DNA of 53,309 nt from Victivallales bacterium. GTDB taxonomy: Bacteria; Verrucomicrobiota; Lentisphaeria; Victivallales; UBA1829. The DNA lies in the NCBI GenBank assembly GCA_016285335.1, contig JAEEQO010000002.1, positions 1 to 53,309 on the forward strand. The letters run 5' to 3'. Shown here piece after piece: positions 35,142 through 43,891 of this stretch; within the stretch, counting starts at the first letter, position 1; each line of letters starts with the position of its first letter. The notes under the pieces are model-generated. The model saw only the letters and a list, made by a program, of their open reading frames with translations, was not told where the DNA came from and ran no database searches. The position numbers and the translations under genes were made by a program.

Positions 35142-35762
35142 ATGAGCAAAGCCAACATCAGGAAATTATATTCCACAAAGCGGAAACGCGACGTCGTGAC
35201 CGGCGGCGCCATCCTTCTTTTCGGCGCGCTGATCGTGTTCCAGATTTATATCGCGGCCATCTTCCCGATCCAGCTCAATCGCCAGCATCTCCTGGCCGCC
35301 GAGATGGAAAAGGACGAGATGTACGAACAGATCGACCGCATCCGCGACACCGTCCGCAGAAACAGAAGCAGCAATCCCGCCCGGAACGGCGAGGTCAACC
35401 TCGTGTCGGGCGTCATGGACCAGTTCGCGCTTCATGTGCGTGAACACGGCGGCGAGATGACGCCGGAGCAGGTGAACGGACTTCGGACGGAGCTGCGGCG
35501 CTATGAACTGGCAATCCTCGGCTGGAATTACGCCAACCGCAGGTTCCTGTACCCCGAGGATGTGGATCGCGATGTCATGAACTCGCTCGACGAATTCTTC
35601 GGCGACATCGAAGCCGGAGGGCGGATCGACCCCGATAAGCCCACGTCGTTCAGCACTTTTTTCAATACCAGCCGTCCGACAAAATACCATATCACCCAGA
35701 GCGTTCTTGACACCGCGCCATACGCCAGGACGATCGAAACCAGCATCCTGAATTCGCGCTGA
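35142..35762 (+). CDS. Hypothetical single-pass membrane protein
   Basis: 206 residues. A basic N-terminus (1-18, KANIRKLYSTKRKR) precedes one membrane helix at about 20-42, giving a cytoplasmic start and a periplasmic body. A coiled-coil-prone stretch (50-75) follows. The rest has no known motif. It sits between the ROK kinase (32-base gap) and rfaE1 (10-base gap), so it is likely part of the same transcript. Function unknown. Confidence 0.72.
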   Translation: MSKANIRKLYSTKRKRDVVTGGAILLFGALIVFQIYIAAIFPIQLNRQHLLAAEMEKDEMYEQIDRIRDTVRRNRSSNPARNGEVNLVSGVMDQFALHVREHGGEMTPEQVNGLRTELRRYELAILGWNYANRRFLYPEDVDRDVMNSLDEFFGDIEAGGRIDPDKPTSFSTFFNTSRPTKYHITQSVLDTAPYARTIETSILNSR

Positions 35763-35772
35763 GGCATTTTTT

Positions 35773-36819
35773 ATGTTTTCCGTCATTTCCCCCGACCGCT
35801 TCGATGTACTCGTCAAAGCCTCGAAGCCGCTCCGCATCGCCGTCCTCGGCGATCTCATGCTTGATACTTACATCTACGGCAGTGCGTCCCGTCTCTCCCA
35901 GGAAGCGCCCGTGCCCGTGCTCCGGGTGCGCAGCAAGAACATCCGTCTCGGCGGCGCGGCGAACGTCATGCGCAACCTGAAGGCGCTTTCGCCCGAGGCG
36001 CAGATCTTCGCGTTCGGCATCGTCGGCGTGGACGAGCCCGGGGAGAAACTCCGCGCCCTGCTCGCCGGAGCCCGCGTCAACACGAACGGCATCGTGGGCG
36101 TCCCCGGCCGCGTGACCATCGAAAAACAGCGCGTGATCGCCGGAAACCAGCAGATCGTCCGCATGGATTTCGAGGAGACCGCCCCGGTCGACACCGGCAT
36201 CCGTGAGCGCCTCATCGAGACCCTGACCCGGAAGATCCGCATGCACGAGCTCGATGCCGTTGTCATCGAGGACTACGCCAAGGGCCTGATCGGACAGGGC
36301 CTGCTCGACGCCATCGTTTCCACCGCTTCCCACGAGGGCATTTTCACTTCGCTCGACCCGCACCCCGGCAACCCGGTCCGCACCCGCGGCATCTCCCTCA
36401 TGACGCCGAACCGCGCCGAGGCCTTTGCGCTTGCGGGCGTCTACTGCTCCGACCCCGCCGACGATCCGGCGAAGGACACGGCCCTGCAGGAAGTCGCGGC
36501 GAAGATCCGCAAGGAATGGAACCCGGACATCCTGCTCATCACGCTCGGCCATCAGGGCATGGCGCTGTACTCCGAAAAGGAGCCGCGCGGATTCGTGATC
36601 CCGACCATCGCCCGCGAAGTCTTCGACGTTTCGGGCGCGGGCGACACGGTCATTTCCGCGTTCACGCTGTACCATGCCGCGGGTGCGACCGACCGCGAAG
36701 CCGCCGTCATCTCCAACCAGGCCGCGGGCATCGTCGTGGGCAAGGCCGGCACGGCCACCACCGATCCCGCCGAGATCGCCGCGTCGTTCCGGTTCGGAGC
36801 GGAGAAGGACCATGCCTGA
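35773..36819 (+). CDS. rfaE1: D-glycero-beta-D-manno-heptose-7-phosphate kinase (HldE kinase domain)
   Basis: 348 residues, PfkB/ribokinase fold. GDLMLDTYIYG and RLSQEAPVPVL near the N-terminus are the RfaE kinase signatures; RLGGAANVMRNL is the sugar-binding motif. VSGAGDTVISAF holds the anion hole and catalytic D291. The enzyme makes heptose-1,7-bisphosphate for ADP-heptose and the LPS inner core. The adenylyltransferase half of E. coli HldE is absent, so the second activity must be encoded elsewhere. It overlaps maf by 8 bases. Confidence 0.93.
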   Translation: MFSVISPDRFDVLVKASKPLRIAVLGDLMLDTYIYGSASRLSQEAPVPVLRVRSKNIRLGGAANVMRNLKALSPEAQIFAFGIVGVDEPGEKLRALLAGARVNTNGIVGVPGRVTIEKQRVIAGNQQIVRMDFEETAPVDTGIRERLIETLTRKIRMHELDAVVIEDYAKGLIGQGLLDAIVSTASHEGIFTSLDPHPGNPVRTRGISLMTPNRAEAFALAGVYCSDPADDPAKDTALQEVAAKIRKEWNPDILLITLGHQGMALYSEKEPRGFVIPTIAREVFDVSGAGDTVISAFTLYHAAGATDREAAVISNQAAGIVVGKAGTATTDPAEIAASFRFGAEKDHA

Positions 36820-37396
36820 GACTTCGCCGGACGGCAGGCCCCGTCCCGTGATCCTCGCTTCGGCCTCCCCCCGCCGGGCCGCGCTGCTCCGCGAAGCCGG
36901 TCCGGAATTCGCCTCGATGCGGATCATGCCGTCCGACGCGGAGGAGGGGGGCGATCCGCTGGAGAATGCCTGTTTGAAGGCCGAATCCGTCGCGGCATCG
37001 AATCCGCGGGCGATCGTGATCGGCGCGGATACCGTGATCCGGTTCGGAGACGAGATGATCGGGAAGCCCGCCGACCTCGACGACGCACGGGCGATCCTCG
37101 CGAAGCTTTCCGGCCGCACGCATGACGTCGTCACGGGCGTCTGTGTCCGCTGCCTTGAAAATGACATTCTGGTGCGCTTCGAGGCGATCACGCACGTGAC
37201 GTTCCGCGTTTTGACCCCGGAAATGATCGAAAAGTACATCAAGGCGGTCAACGTGCTGGACAAGGCCGGCGCGTACGCCATTCAGGAACACGGCGACGAC
37301 ATCGTCGAGGGCATCGAAGGTTCCCGCACGAACGTGATCGGCCTGCCCGTGGAACGCCTCACGGAAACGGTCCGTTATCTCCTGGCGCTTGCCTGA
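36812..37396 (+). CDS. maf: Maf-like nucleotide pyrophosphatase
   Basis: 194 residues from ATG 36812, preceded by GGAGAAGG inside rfaE1. The Maf signature ILASASPRRAALL (14-26), the GADTVI motif with D73 and the GKPADLDDARAIL segment are intact. Maf proteins hydrolyse non-canonical or methylated NTPs to monophosphates, protecting nucleic acids. The 8-base overlap with rfaE1 indicates coupled translation; last gene of its operon. Confidence 0.93.
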   Translation: MPETSPDGRPRPVILASASPRRAALLREAGPEFASMRIMPSDAEEGGDPLENACLKAESVAASNPRAIVIGADTVIRFGDEMIGKPADLDDARAILAKLSGRTHDVVTGVCVRCLENDILVRFEAITHVTFRVLTPEMIEKYIKAVNVLDKAGAYAIQEHGDDIVEGIEGSRTNVIGLPVERLTETVRYLLALA

Positions 37397-37447
37397 CACC
37401 CTCCTGACGCTCTTCCGAGGCTTGCGCCGGCGCTGATGGCGAAAACC

Positions 37448-37485
37448 GCCTGACCCCGCCTGCCCCAGCCTGACCCCCGCCTGAA
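37448..37485. repeat. Short degenerate GCCTGACCCC repeats
   Basis: Four imperfect copies of about 10 bases (GCCTGACCCC, GCCTGCCCCA, GCCTGACCCCC, GCCTGAAA) lie between maf and the iorA promoter. Two further CCTGAC copies follow the maf stop codon. No function is apparent. Confidence 0.65.
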
Positions 37486-37505
37486 ACGGTCCGGTCCGTG
37501 TTTTT
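37486..37505 (+). terminator. Weak possible terminator after maf
   Basis: ACGG and CCGT (37486-37499) form a short 4-bp stem, extendable across a mismatch, followed by TTTTT at 37501-37505. Too short to be sure. Confidence 0.3.
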
Positions 37506-37540
37506 CCGCGTCGACAATACCTCTTTTTTAAAAACCGCTA

Positions 37541-37569
37541 TTGAAAAAACTACTCCTCCGGGTTATATT
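37541..37569 (+). promoter_or_regulatory. Promoter of the iorA-iorB-paaK operon
   Basis: TTGAAA (37541-37546), exactly 17 bp, TATATT (37564-37569). Leader of about 90 bases to ATG 37667. Confidence 0.8.
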
Positions 37570-37666
37570 TTGGTAATGTTTTTTCGCAAATGAAATTTCC
37601 CCTCGGGGGAACATACCACGAACCATGCCGCACGGCTCCGCCGGTTTCCTGAACCCGGAGGGGCGG

Positions 37667-39292
37667 ATGCGGCTGCAATCAGGGCGTATCATGGCAGACA
37701 AAAAAATGATCTTGAGCGGCGACGGAGCGATCGCCTACGGCGCAAAAGCGTGCGGCGTCACGCTCGGAGCCGGTTATCCCGGCACCCCGTCCACCGAAAT
37801 CCTTGAAACCCTCACATCCATCGGCGGCGCGGCCCAGTGGTCGCCCAACGAGAAGGTCGCGCTCGAAGTCGCGACGGGCGTTTCCCTCGGCAACGGCCGC
37901 GCGCTGGTGACGATGAAGCACGTCGGTCTGAACGTGGCGGCGGATCCGCTGTTCACGCTGACTTACATGGGCGTCAACGGCGGTCTCGTGATCGTCTCCG
38001 CCGACGACCCCGGCATGGTCTCCAGCCAGAACGAACAGGACAACCGCAATTACGCGAAGTTCGCCCAGATGCCGATGCTGGAGCCGTCCTCCAGCCAGGA
38101 AGCATATGACCTCACGATCCGCGCGTTCGAGCTCTCCGAGAAGTTCAAGGTGCCGGTCCTGCTCCGCATGACGACCCGCGTGTGCCACTCCATGGGCCCC
38201 GTCGAGCTTTGGAAGGAGCCCGAAGCATTCCGTCCCGCGCCGTACAAAGCCGACGCCCCCACGAAAGTCATGATCCCGGCCTACGCCCGCCGTGCCCACG
38301 TCCGCCTCATCCAGGTTATGAAGGACCTTGCGGCGTACAATGAATCCTCCGACCTGCACGCGGTCCTCAATCCCGGCAATGCCGAACTCGGCATCCTGAG
38401 CTCCGGCGTGAGCGTCCAGCACGTTCTGGAAGCTGCCCCGGAAGCCTCCGTGCTCCAGCTCAAAATGACCTGGCCGCTTCCGCTCGACGCCATCCGCAAG
38501 TTCGCCTCCGGCGTGAAGCGCTTCGCGGTCGTCGAGGAAGGCAGCCGCTTCCTGGAGGAAAACCTCCGCTCTGCCGGGATCGCGGTCGAGGGCAAGGAAG
38601 ACGTGTTCGAATGCGGCGAGCTTTCCGTCGGCCGCGTGAAGCAGCTCCTCGCCCACGACACCACGCCGCCGCCCGCGGGCGCTCCGGGCCGTCCCCCGGC
38701 GCTCTGCCCCGGCTGTCCGCACCGCAAGACGTTCGAGCTGCTCAGCGAGCTGAAGCTGACCGTGCTCGGCGACATCGGCTGCTACACGCTCGGCGTGCTC
38801 CCGCCGTTCAACGCCATGGACGCCTCCGAATGCATGGGCGCGAGCATCGGCATGGGCCTCGGCCTGCGCCGCACGCTCGGCGATTCGCCGGAAGCCCGCA
38901 AAGTGGTGAGCGTGATCGGCGACAGCACGTTCCTGCACAGCGGCCTGACCGGCGTCGTCGACATGGTCTACAACAAGCCCGCCACCGGGCACGTGGTCCT
39001 GCTGCTCGACAACGGCACGACCGCCATGACCGGGCTTCAGGAACACGCCGCCACCGGTTACCACCTGGACAAGACCCCGGCGGTCCCGATCAAGCTCGAA
39101 GACGTCTGCCGTTCGCTCGGCGTCGACCACGTCGACATCGTCGATCCGGTCGGCGACCAGGCCGGCTACCGCGCGCTCCTTCAGGAACGCCTCGCTTCCA
39201 ACGACGCCACGGTCATCATCGTGCGCCGTCCGTGCCTCATGCAAATGAAAAAGATGGCGAAAATGGCCAATTCCACCGAGGTGAAAAAATGA
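37667..39292 (+). CDS. iorA: Indolepyruvate oxidoreductase subunit alpha, without C-terminal ferredoxin domain
   Basis: 541 residues. IOR oxidatively decarboxylates aryl pyruvates to aryl-acetyl-CoA using thiamine diphosphate. The N-terminal pyruvate-binding domain has GDGAIAYGAKACG and GYPGTPSTEI. The C-terminal TPP domain has CPGCPHRKTFELL, LGDIGCYTLG, VIGDSTFLHSGL and LLDNGTTAMTGLQEH. Known IorA proteins are nearer 600 residues and end in a domain with two [4Fe-4S] clusters; this one stops soon after VIIVRRPCLMQMKK, with no CxxCxxC motif. ATG 37667 has GGAGG 5 bases upstream; ATG 37691 is an alternative that fits the family's usual start. Overlaps iorB by 4 bases. Confidence 0.9.
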   Translation: MRLQSGRIMADKKMILSGDGAIAYGAKACGVTLGAGYPGTPSTEILETLTSIGGAAQWSPNEKVALEVATGVSLGNGRALVTMKHVGLNVAADPLFTLTYMGVNGGLVIVSADDPGMVSSQNEQDNRNYAKFAQMPMLEPSSSQEAYDLTIRAFELSEKFKVPVLLRMTTRVCHSMGPVELWKEPEAFRPAPYKADAPTKVMIPAYARRAHVRLIQVMKDLAAYNESSDLHAVLNPGNAELGILSSGVSVQHVLEAAPEASVLQLKMTWPLPLDAIRKFASGVKRFAVVEEGSRFLEENLRSAGIAVEGKEDVFECGELSVGRVKQLLAHDTTPPPAGAPGRPPALCPGCPHRKTFELLSELKLTVLGDIGCYTLGVLPPFNAMDASECMGASIGMGLGLRRTLGDSPEARKVVSVIGDSTFLHSGLTGVVDMVYNKPATGHVVLLLDNGTTAMTGLQEHAATGYHLDKTPAVPIKLEDVCRSLGVDHVDIVDPVGDQAGYRALLQERLASNDATVIIVRRPCLMQMKKMAKMANSTEVKK

Positions 39293-39762
39293 GTCGTGAC
39301 ATTACCAACGTCCTGTTCGTCGGCATCGGCGGCCAGGGGATCATCCGCGCATCCGATATGCTGACCGAAGCCGCGTTCCGCCTCGGATTCGACGTCAAGA
39401 AAAGCGAACTCCACGGCATGAGCCAGCGCGGCGGCTCCGTCTCCAGCGACGTCCGCTTCGGCAAAAAAGTCCTCAGCCCGATGGTCCCGGTCGGCATGAC
39501 CGACTACCTCGTGGCAGTCTCCGAGGACCAGATCGAAGTCGCCCGCCCGTACCTGAACGACACCACGGTCATCGTGCGCCCGACCGACCTCTCCGCCGAC
39601 GACGCCAAGTCCCGCATGGCGAACATCGCGATGCTCGGCGTGCTGAACCGCTACCTCAAATTCCCCGCGGACCTGTGGGAGACCCTGATCCGCGAAAACT
39701 TCGCCGGACCCGTCGGCGAGGCAAACGTGCTGGCGTTCCGCCGCGGCGCGAACATCATCTGA
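39289..39762 (+). CDS. iorB: Indolepyruvate oxidoreductase subunit beta
   Basis: 157 residues, the gamma-type POR domain. VLFVGIGGQGIIRASDMLTEAA, KKSELHGMSQRGGSVSSDVRFG and FVGIGGQG are diagnostic of IorB. It is shorter than most IorB (about 190 residues), ending soon after VGEANVLAFRRG. It binds alpha to form the enzyme. The start ATGA overlaps the iorA stop. Confidence 0.93.
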   Translation: MSRDITNVLFVGIGGQGIIRASDMLTEAAFRLGFDVKKSELHGMSQRGGSVSSDVRFGKKVLSPMVPVGMTDYLVAVSEDQIEVARPYLNDTTVIVRPTDLSADDAKSRMANIAMLGVLNRYLKFPADLWETLIRENFAGPVGEANVLAFRRGANII

Positions 39763-39810
39763 ACTCGAAACATCCCCACCAAACAAAGCAATACAACCCA
39801 AGGCACCATC

Positions 39811-41139
39811 ATGAAACCCAACAAGGCAGTCCCGATGAACCCCATCAGCGCGATGGACTTCATCCCGCAGGAACAGCTCCATTCGCTCCAGCTCGCACGG
39901 CTTCGCGACATGGTCGACCTCGCCTACGCAAATGTCCCGCTCTTCAAGGCGCGTCTGGACGAACGCGGCATCAAGCCGGACGATATTCAGAAACTCGAAG
40001 ACATCCGTCACCTTCCGTTTACCGTGAAGGCCGACCTCCGCGACACCTATCCCTTCGGCCTCTTCGCCACGCCCATGAAGGACGTCGTGCGTCTCCATGC
40101 CTCCAGCGGCACGACCGGCAAGCCCATCGTCGTCGCCTACACCCGCGAAGACCTCAACGTGTGGTCGACTGCCGTGGCCCGCGCGCTCGCCGCGGTCGGC
40201 GTCCACGAAGGCGACATCGCCCAGGTCTCCTACGGCTACGGCCTCTTCACCGGCGGCCTCGGCGCCCACGGCGGCTTCGAGCACATCGGCGCGACCGTGA
40301 TCCCGGCCTCCGGCGGCAACACGGAACGCCAGGTGATGCTGATGAAAGACTTCGGCGTGACCTGCGTGGCATGCACCCCGAGCTACTTCCTGCACATGAT
40401 CGAGACCGCCGAAAAAATGGGCATCGACATGCGCGAACTCCCGGTCCGCCTCGGCATCTTCGGCGCGGAACCCTGGACCGAAGCCATGCGCGCCCTGATT
40501 GAGAAGAAGTCCGGCATCAAAGCGTACGACATCTACGGCCTCTCCGAGATCGTCGGCCCCGGCGTCGGCTGTTCCTGCATGGAACAGGACGGCCTCCATA
40601 TCTTCGAAGACTATTTCTATCCCGAGATCATCGACCCCGATACCGGCGAAGTCCTCCCCGACGGCATGGAAGGCGAACTCGTCCTCACCACGCTGGCGAA
40701 GCGCGCCATGCCCATGATCCGCTATCGCACGCGCGACATCACGCACATCGAGACCTCGCAGTGCGCCTGCGGACGCACCATCCGCCGCATCGCCAAGATC
40801 GGCCGCCGCAGCGACGACATGTTCATCATTCGCGGCGTGAACGTCTTCCCCTCGCAGATCGAAACCGCGATCATGAGCGTGGAATCGGTCATGCCCGTCT
40901 ACCAGATCATCCTGACCCGCGAACACGGCCTGGACAACATCGAGGTCGACATCGAGGTCAACGAAGCCATCTTCCACGACCGCGTGTCCGCCATCGAAGA
41001 CATCCGCCACACCATCAGTCACGCCATCGAACGCATCCTCAACATCCGCGTGTTCGTGAAGATGTGCGCCCCGAACTCCATCCCCAGAAGCGAAGGCAAG
41101 GCAAAGCGCGTCATCGACCGCCGCAACCTCAACGCATAA
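39811..41139 (+). CDS. paaK: Phenylacetate-CoA ligase family protein
   Basis: 442 residues, standard for PaaK. The ATP motif is ASSGTTGKP (97-105), with YGLSEIVGPG, MIRYRTRDITH and the C-terminal GVNVFPSQIE of the AMP-binding C domain. It interconverts aryl-acetate and aryl-acetyl-CoA. Next to ior it probably runs in the ATP-forming direction or recycles CoA in aryl amino acid fermentation; this is inference from context. The 48-base gap from iorB contains no promoter. Confidence 0.93.
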   Translation: MKPNKAVPMNPISAMDFIPQEQLHSLQLARLRDMVDLAYANVPLFKARLDERGIKPDDIQKLEDIRHLPFTVKADLRDTYPFGLFATPMKDVVRLHASSGTTGKPIVVAYTREDLNVWSTAVARALAAVGVHEGDIAQVSYGYGLFTGGLGAHGGFEHIGATVIPASGGNTERQVMLMKDFGVTCVACTPSYFLHMIETAEKMGIDMRELPVRLGIFGAEPWTEAMRALIEKKSGIKAYDIYGLSEIVGPGVGCSCMEQDGLHIFEDYFYPEIIDPDTGEVLPDGMEGELVLTTLAKRAMPMIRYRTRDITHIETSQCACGRTIRRIAKIGRRSDDMFIIRGVNVFPSQIETAIMSVESVMPVYQIILTREHGLDNIEVDIEVNEAIFHDRVSAIEDIRHTISHAIERILNIRVFVKMCAPNSIPRSEGKAKRVIDRRNLNA

Positions 41140-41155
41140 CACAGGAGACGCCAGA

Positions 41156-41593
41156 ATGAAACTCAAACAGATTTCCCTCTTCGTCGAAAACAAGCCCGGC
41201 ACGGTCAATGCCGCGCTCAAACTCCTGGCAAACAACGGGATCAATATCTCCACGCTTTCGCTCAGCGACAGCAAGTTCTTCGGCGTCCTCCGCCTCCTGA
41301 TCCGCGACTGGGAAAAGGCACGCGACCTTCTCGAAGCCAACCAGTTCGCCGTCAAGATCACCGACGTCGTCGCCATCGAAGTCGACCATGCGGCCGGCAG
41401 CCTCTCCAAGGTCCTCGAAATCCTCGACAGGCATCAGGTCAACATCGAATACCTGTACGCCTTCGCCGCCGGACTCCACGGCAAGGCCGCCATCATCTTC
41501 CGTTTCGCCGATCCCGACGACGCCATCGCCAAGATCAAGAGCGAACTCAAGATCGTCGAGCCGCTCGATCTTTTCCGGGATATGCCGAATTGA
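41156..41593 (+). CDS. Tandem ACT-domain protein
   Basis: 145 residues forming two ACT domains: KQISLFVENKPGTVNAALKLL (4-24) and AIEVDHAAGSLSKVLEILDRH (73-93). ACT domains bind amino acids; proteins of this exact layout accompany ior-paaK clusters and may sense aryl amino acids. The start is preceded by CAGGAG. The stop overlaps the next ATG (TGATG). Confidence 0.88.
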   Translation: MKLKQISLFVENKPGTVNAALKLLANNGINISTLSLSDSKFFGVLRLLIRDWEKARDLLEANQFAVKITDVVAIEVDHAAGSLSKVLEILDRHQVNIEYLYAFAAGLHGKAAIIFRFADPDDAIAKIKSELKIVEPLDLFRDMPN

Positions 41594-42771
41594 TGGAGGT
41601 TTCCGTTCCGGTGTCCCGCATTGCATTCGGGGGCGACGGCGTCGGCCGGCTCCCGGACGGCAAGGTCTGTTTCATCCCGGGCGCTCTCCCCGGGGAAACG
41701 GTCCGGGCGGAGATCACGCACGAGGCGAAGTCGTTTTCACGCGCCGGGCTTCTGGACGTGACGGCGGCTTCGCCCGACCGTATCGACCCGGACTGCCCGC
41801 TCGCCGGGACCTGTCCCGGCTGCGTGTACCGTCATGCCTCGTACGAATGCGAGCTGGAATGGAAGAACCGCCAGTTCACCGATTTTCTCACGCGCGGCAA
41901 TCCCGCCGCCGACTCCATCGAATTCCTGCCGCCGCTGGGCGCGCCGTCCCGCAACGGCTGCCGGAACAAGCTCACATTTGTCTGCGAAAACGGCGCGTTC
42001 TGCTACCGCGGACTTGACAACCGCACCGCCGTCCCCGTGAACGACTGCCTGCTCGGACACCCCGCCATCCGCGAACTCCTTGTTTCCGCCGTTCCCTCCG
42101 CCGACGGGGAAAAACGCACGTTCCGGCGCACGGTTCACGACGGCGCGCTGGATTCCGGTTCGGAGGCGTGGCGGAAGATTTCTCACCTGACCGAACGGCT
42201 CGGACAATTCGGCGAGTTCCGCGTGCCGAAGGCATCGTTTTTCCAGGTCAACCCGGACATGGCGCCCAAGCTGGCGGAACGCGTCCTGTCGCTCCTGAAA
42301 GCGACCGGCGCGGAACAGCTCCTCGAACTCTACTGCGGCGCGGGCGTCTTCTCCATTTTGGCGACGGAAGCGGTTCCCGGCCTCACGGCCCGCGCGGTCG
42401 AGCTGGATAAAGCCGCCATTGAGGCGGCGCGTTTCAACGCGGCACGGCACGGCGTCTCCGCCCGCTGCACGTTTCTGGCGGCGGACGCGGGCGCGGCGTT
42501 CCGCCGTTTGTCCGAATCCTGTGACCCGGCGAAATGCTGCGTCCTCGTGGATCCGCCGAGAACGGGCCTCCCGGCCTCTCTGACGCACGAGATCGGCCAG
42601 TGGGCGCCCGAGGTCGTCCTGTATGTTTCCTGCGGCCCTGACACGCTCCGGCGCGATGCGGACCGCCTGGCGGAACACGGCTACCGCATCCAAACAGCCG
42701 GAATGATCGACATGTTCCCCGCCACCGGCCACTTCGAATCCGTCACGCTTTTCCGGAGGGACAGATCATGA
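41593..42771 (+). CDS. RumA/TrmA-type RNA (uracil-5-)-methyltransferase
   Basis: 392 residues. An N-terminal TRAM-like domain (1-58) precedes the [4Fe-4S] cysteines C68, C74, C77 and C152. The SAM domain has LELYCGAGVFSI (245-256) and DPPRTG (320-325), with the catalytic Cys C347 in YVSCGPDTL. It methylates a uridine in rRNA or tRNA; the iron-sulfur site favours the RlmD/RumA branch, but the exact target cannot be read. It overlaps the ACT gene by one base and radC by four. Confidence 0.9.
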   Translation: MEVSVPVSRIAFGGDGVGRLPDGKVCFIPGALPGETVRAEITHEAKSFSRAGLLDVTAASPDRIDPDCPLAGTCPGCVYRHASYECELEWKNRQFTDFLTRGNPAADSIEFLPPLGAPSRNGCRNKLTFVCENGAFCYRGLDNRTAVPVNDCLLGHPAIRELLVSAVPSADGEKRTFRRTVHDGALDSGSEAWRKISHLTERLGQFGEFRVPKASFFQVNPDMAPKLAERVLSLLKATGAEQLLELYCGAGVFSILATEAVPGLTARAVELDKAAIEAARFNAARHGVSARCTFLAADAGAAFRRLSESCDPAKCCVLVDPPRTGLPASLTHEIGQWAPEVVLYVSCGPDTLRRDADRLAEHGYRIQTAGMIDMFPATGHFESVTLFRRDRS

Positions 42772-43487
42772 CGCCGGAGGACAGGATCGGACACAGACAG
42801 CGTCTGCGCGAGAAGTTCGAGCAGTATGAGCAGGACGCGTTCCTCGACTACGAGCTCCTGGAGCTCATCCTCACGTATTCCATCCCGCGACGCGATGTGA
42901 AACCCATTGCGAAAGAGCTGATGAACCGGTTCCATTCGTTTCCCGGCGTGATGGATGCCCGCCCGGACGACCTCGCGCAGGTGCCCGGCCTCGGACAGAA
43001 CTCCATCACGCTGCTGAAGCTGATCCGCAGCGCGAACGTGCGGTATCTCGCGCGGACGATGGAGTCGCTGCCTCTGCTGGATTCGCCGCGGCTTTTCGCC
43101 GACTACGCCCGCATGAAGCTCGGCGACAGGAGCTCCGAAGTCACGCTGATTTTTTACCTGAATACGCAGAACCGCCTGATCCGCTGCGACACAGTCGGCG
43201 CGGGCTCGGTCGATGCCGTGACCGTCTACCCGTCCGAAGTCGCACGGTGCGCCCTGATCTCCGGCGCCCATTCGGTCGTCCTCTGCCACAACCATCCGGG
43301 CGGAAACAATCTCCCGTCACGCGATGACGATGCCGTCACGTTCGACATCCGCAACGCGCTTCAGCCGCTCGGGATCATCCTGCTGGACCATGTGATCGTG
43401 TCGCGGTTCGGATACTACAGCTACCGTGCCCACGAGAACGAACCCGGGCGCAAATGCCTGCTGACAAAACTGGAGGAAGGAGACTGA
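42768..43487 (+). CDS. radC: RadC-family JAMM/MPN protein
   Basis: 239 residues. A helix-hairpin-helix (VPGLGQNSI, 72-80) precedes the MPN domain with H174-N-H176-PGG and D186/D187, the JAMM zinc motif. The family is called DNA repair protein RadC, but its biochemical role is unresolved. Coupled to the upstream methyltransferase (ATGA) and followed 2 bases later by acpS. Confidence 0.95.
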   Translation: MTPEDRIGHRQRLREKFEQYEQDAFLDYELLELILTYSIPRRDVKPIAKELMNRFHSFPGVMDARPDDLAQVPGLGQNSITLLKLIRSANVRYLARTMESLPLLDSPRLFADYARMKLGDRSSEVTLIFYLNTQNRLIRCDTVGAGSVDAVTVYPSEVARCALISGAHSVVLCHNHPGGNNLPSRDDDAVTFDIRNALQPLGIILLDHVIVSRFGYYSYRAHENEPGRKCLLTKLEEGD

Positions 43488-43489
43488 CC

Positions 43490-43891
43490 ATGATCTTCGG
43501 GATCGGAACAGACATCGCCGACTGCAACCGCGTGGGATCCATCTATGCAAAGCACGGCCACCATTTTGTGAAGAATATCCTCACGCCCGCCGAACTGGAA
43601 CGCATGGCGCAGCTGAGGGATCCGAAGGAGTTCATCGCGGGCCGCTGGGCCGCCAAGGAGGCGTTCTCCAAGGCGCTCGGCACCGGCATGTGCGCGGAAT
43701 GCGCCTTCGTGGAGATCGAGGTGCTGTCCGACGAACGCGGCAAGCCGTTCGTCAAGCTGTACGCCGCGACCGCCGAGACTGCGAAACGCCTCGGCATCAC
43801 CCGCATCCACGTTTCCATCAGCCATGAACGCGAGCTCGCCACGGCGTTTGTCGTGCTCGAAGCCGCCGATGGTTCGGAGGCGCGGCCATGA
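43490..43891 (+). CDS. acpS: Holo-[acyl-carrier-protein] synthase
   Basis: 133 residues, usual for AcpS, which moves phosphopantetheine from CoA to ACP. MIFGIGTDIADCNRV carries the Mg ligand D8; GRWAAKEAFSKALGTG carries E57 and the CoA site; HVSISHERELATAFVVLE is the C-terminal signature. GGAGGAAGGAG upstream gives a strong ribosome site. Together with coaD it completes CoA-to-ACP steps within the window. Overlaps waaF by 4 bases. Confidence 0.96.
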   Translation: MIFGIGTDIADCNRVGSIYAKHGHHFVKNILTPAELERMAQLRDPKEFIAGRWAAKEAFSKALGTGMCAECAFVEIEVLSDERGKPFVKLYAATAETAKRLGITRIHVSISHERELATAFVVLEAADGSEARP

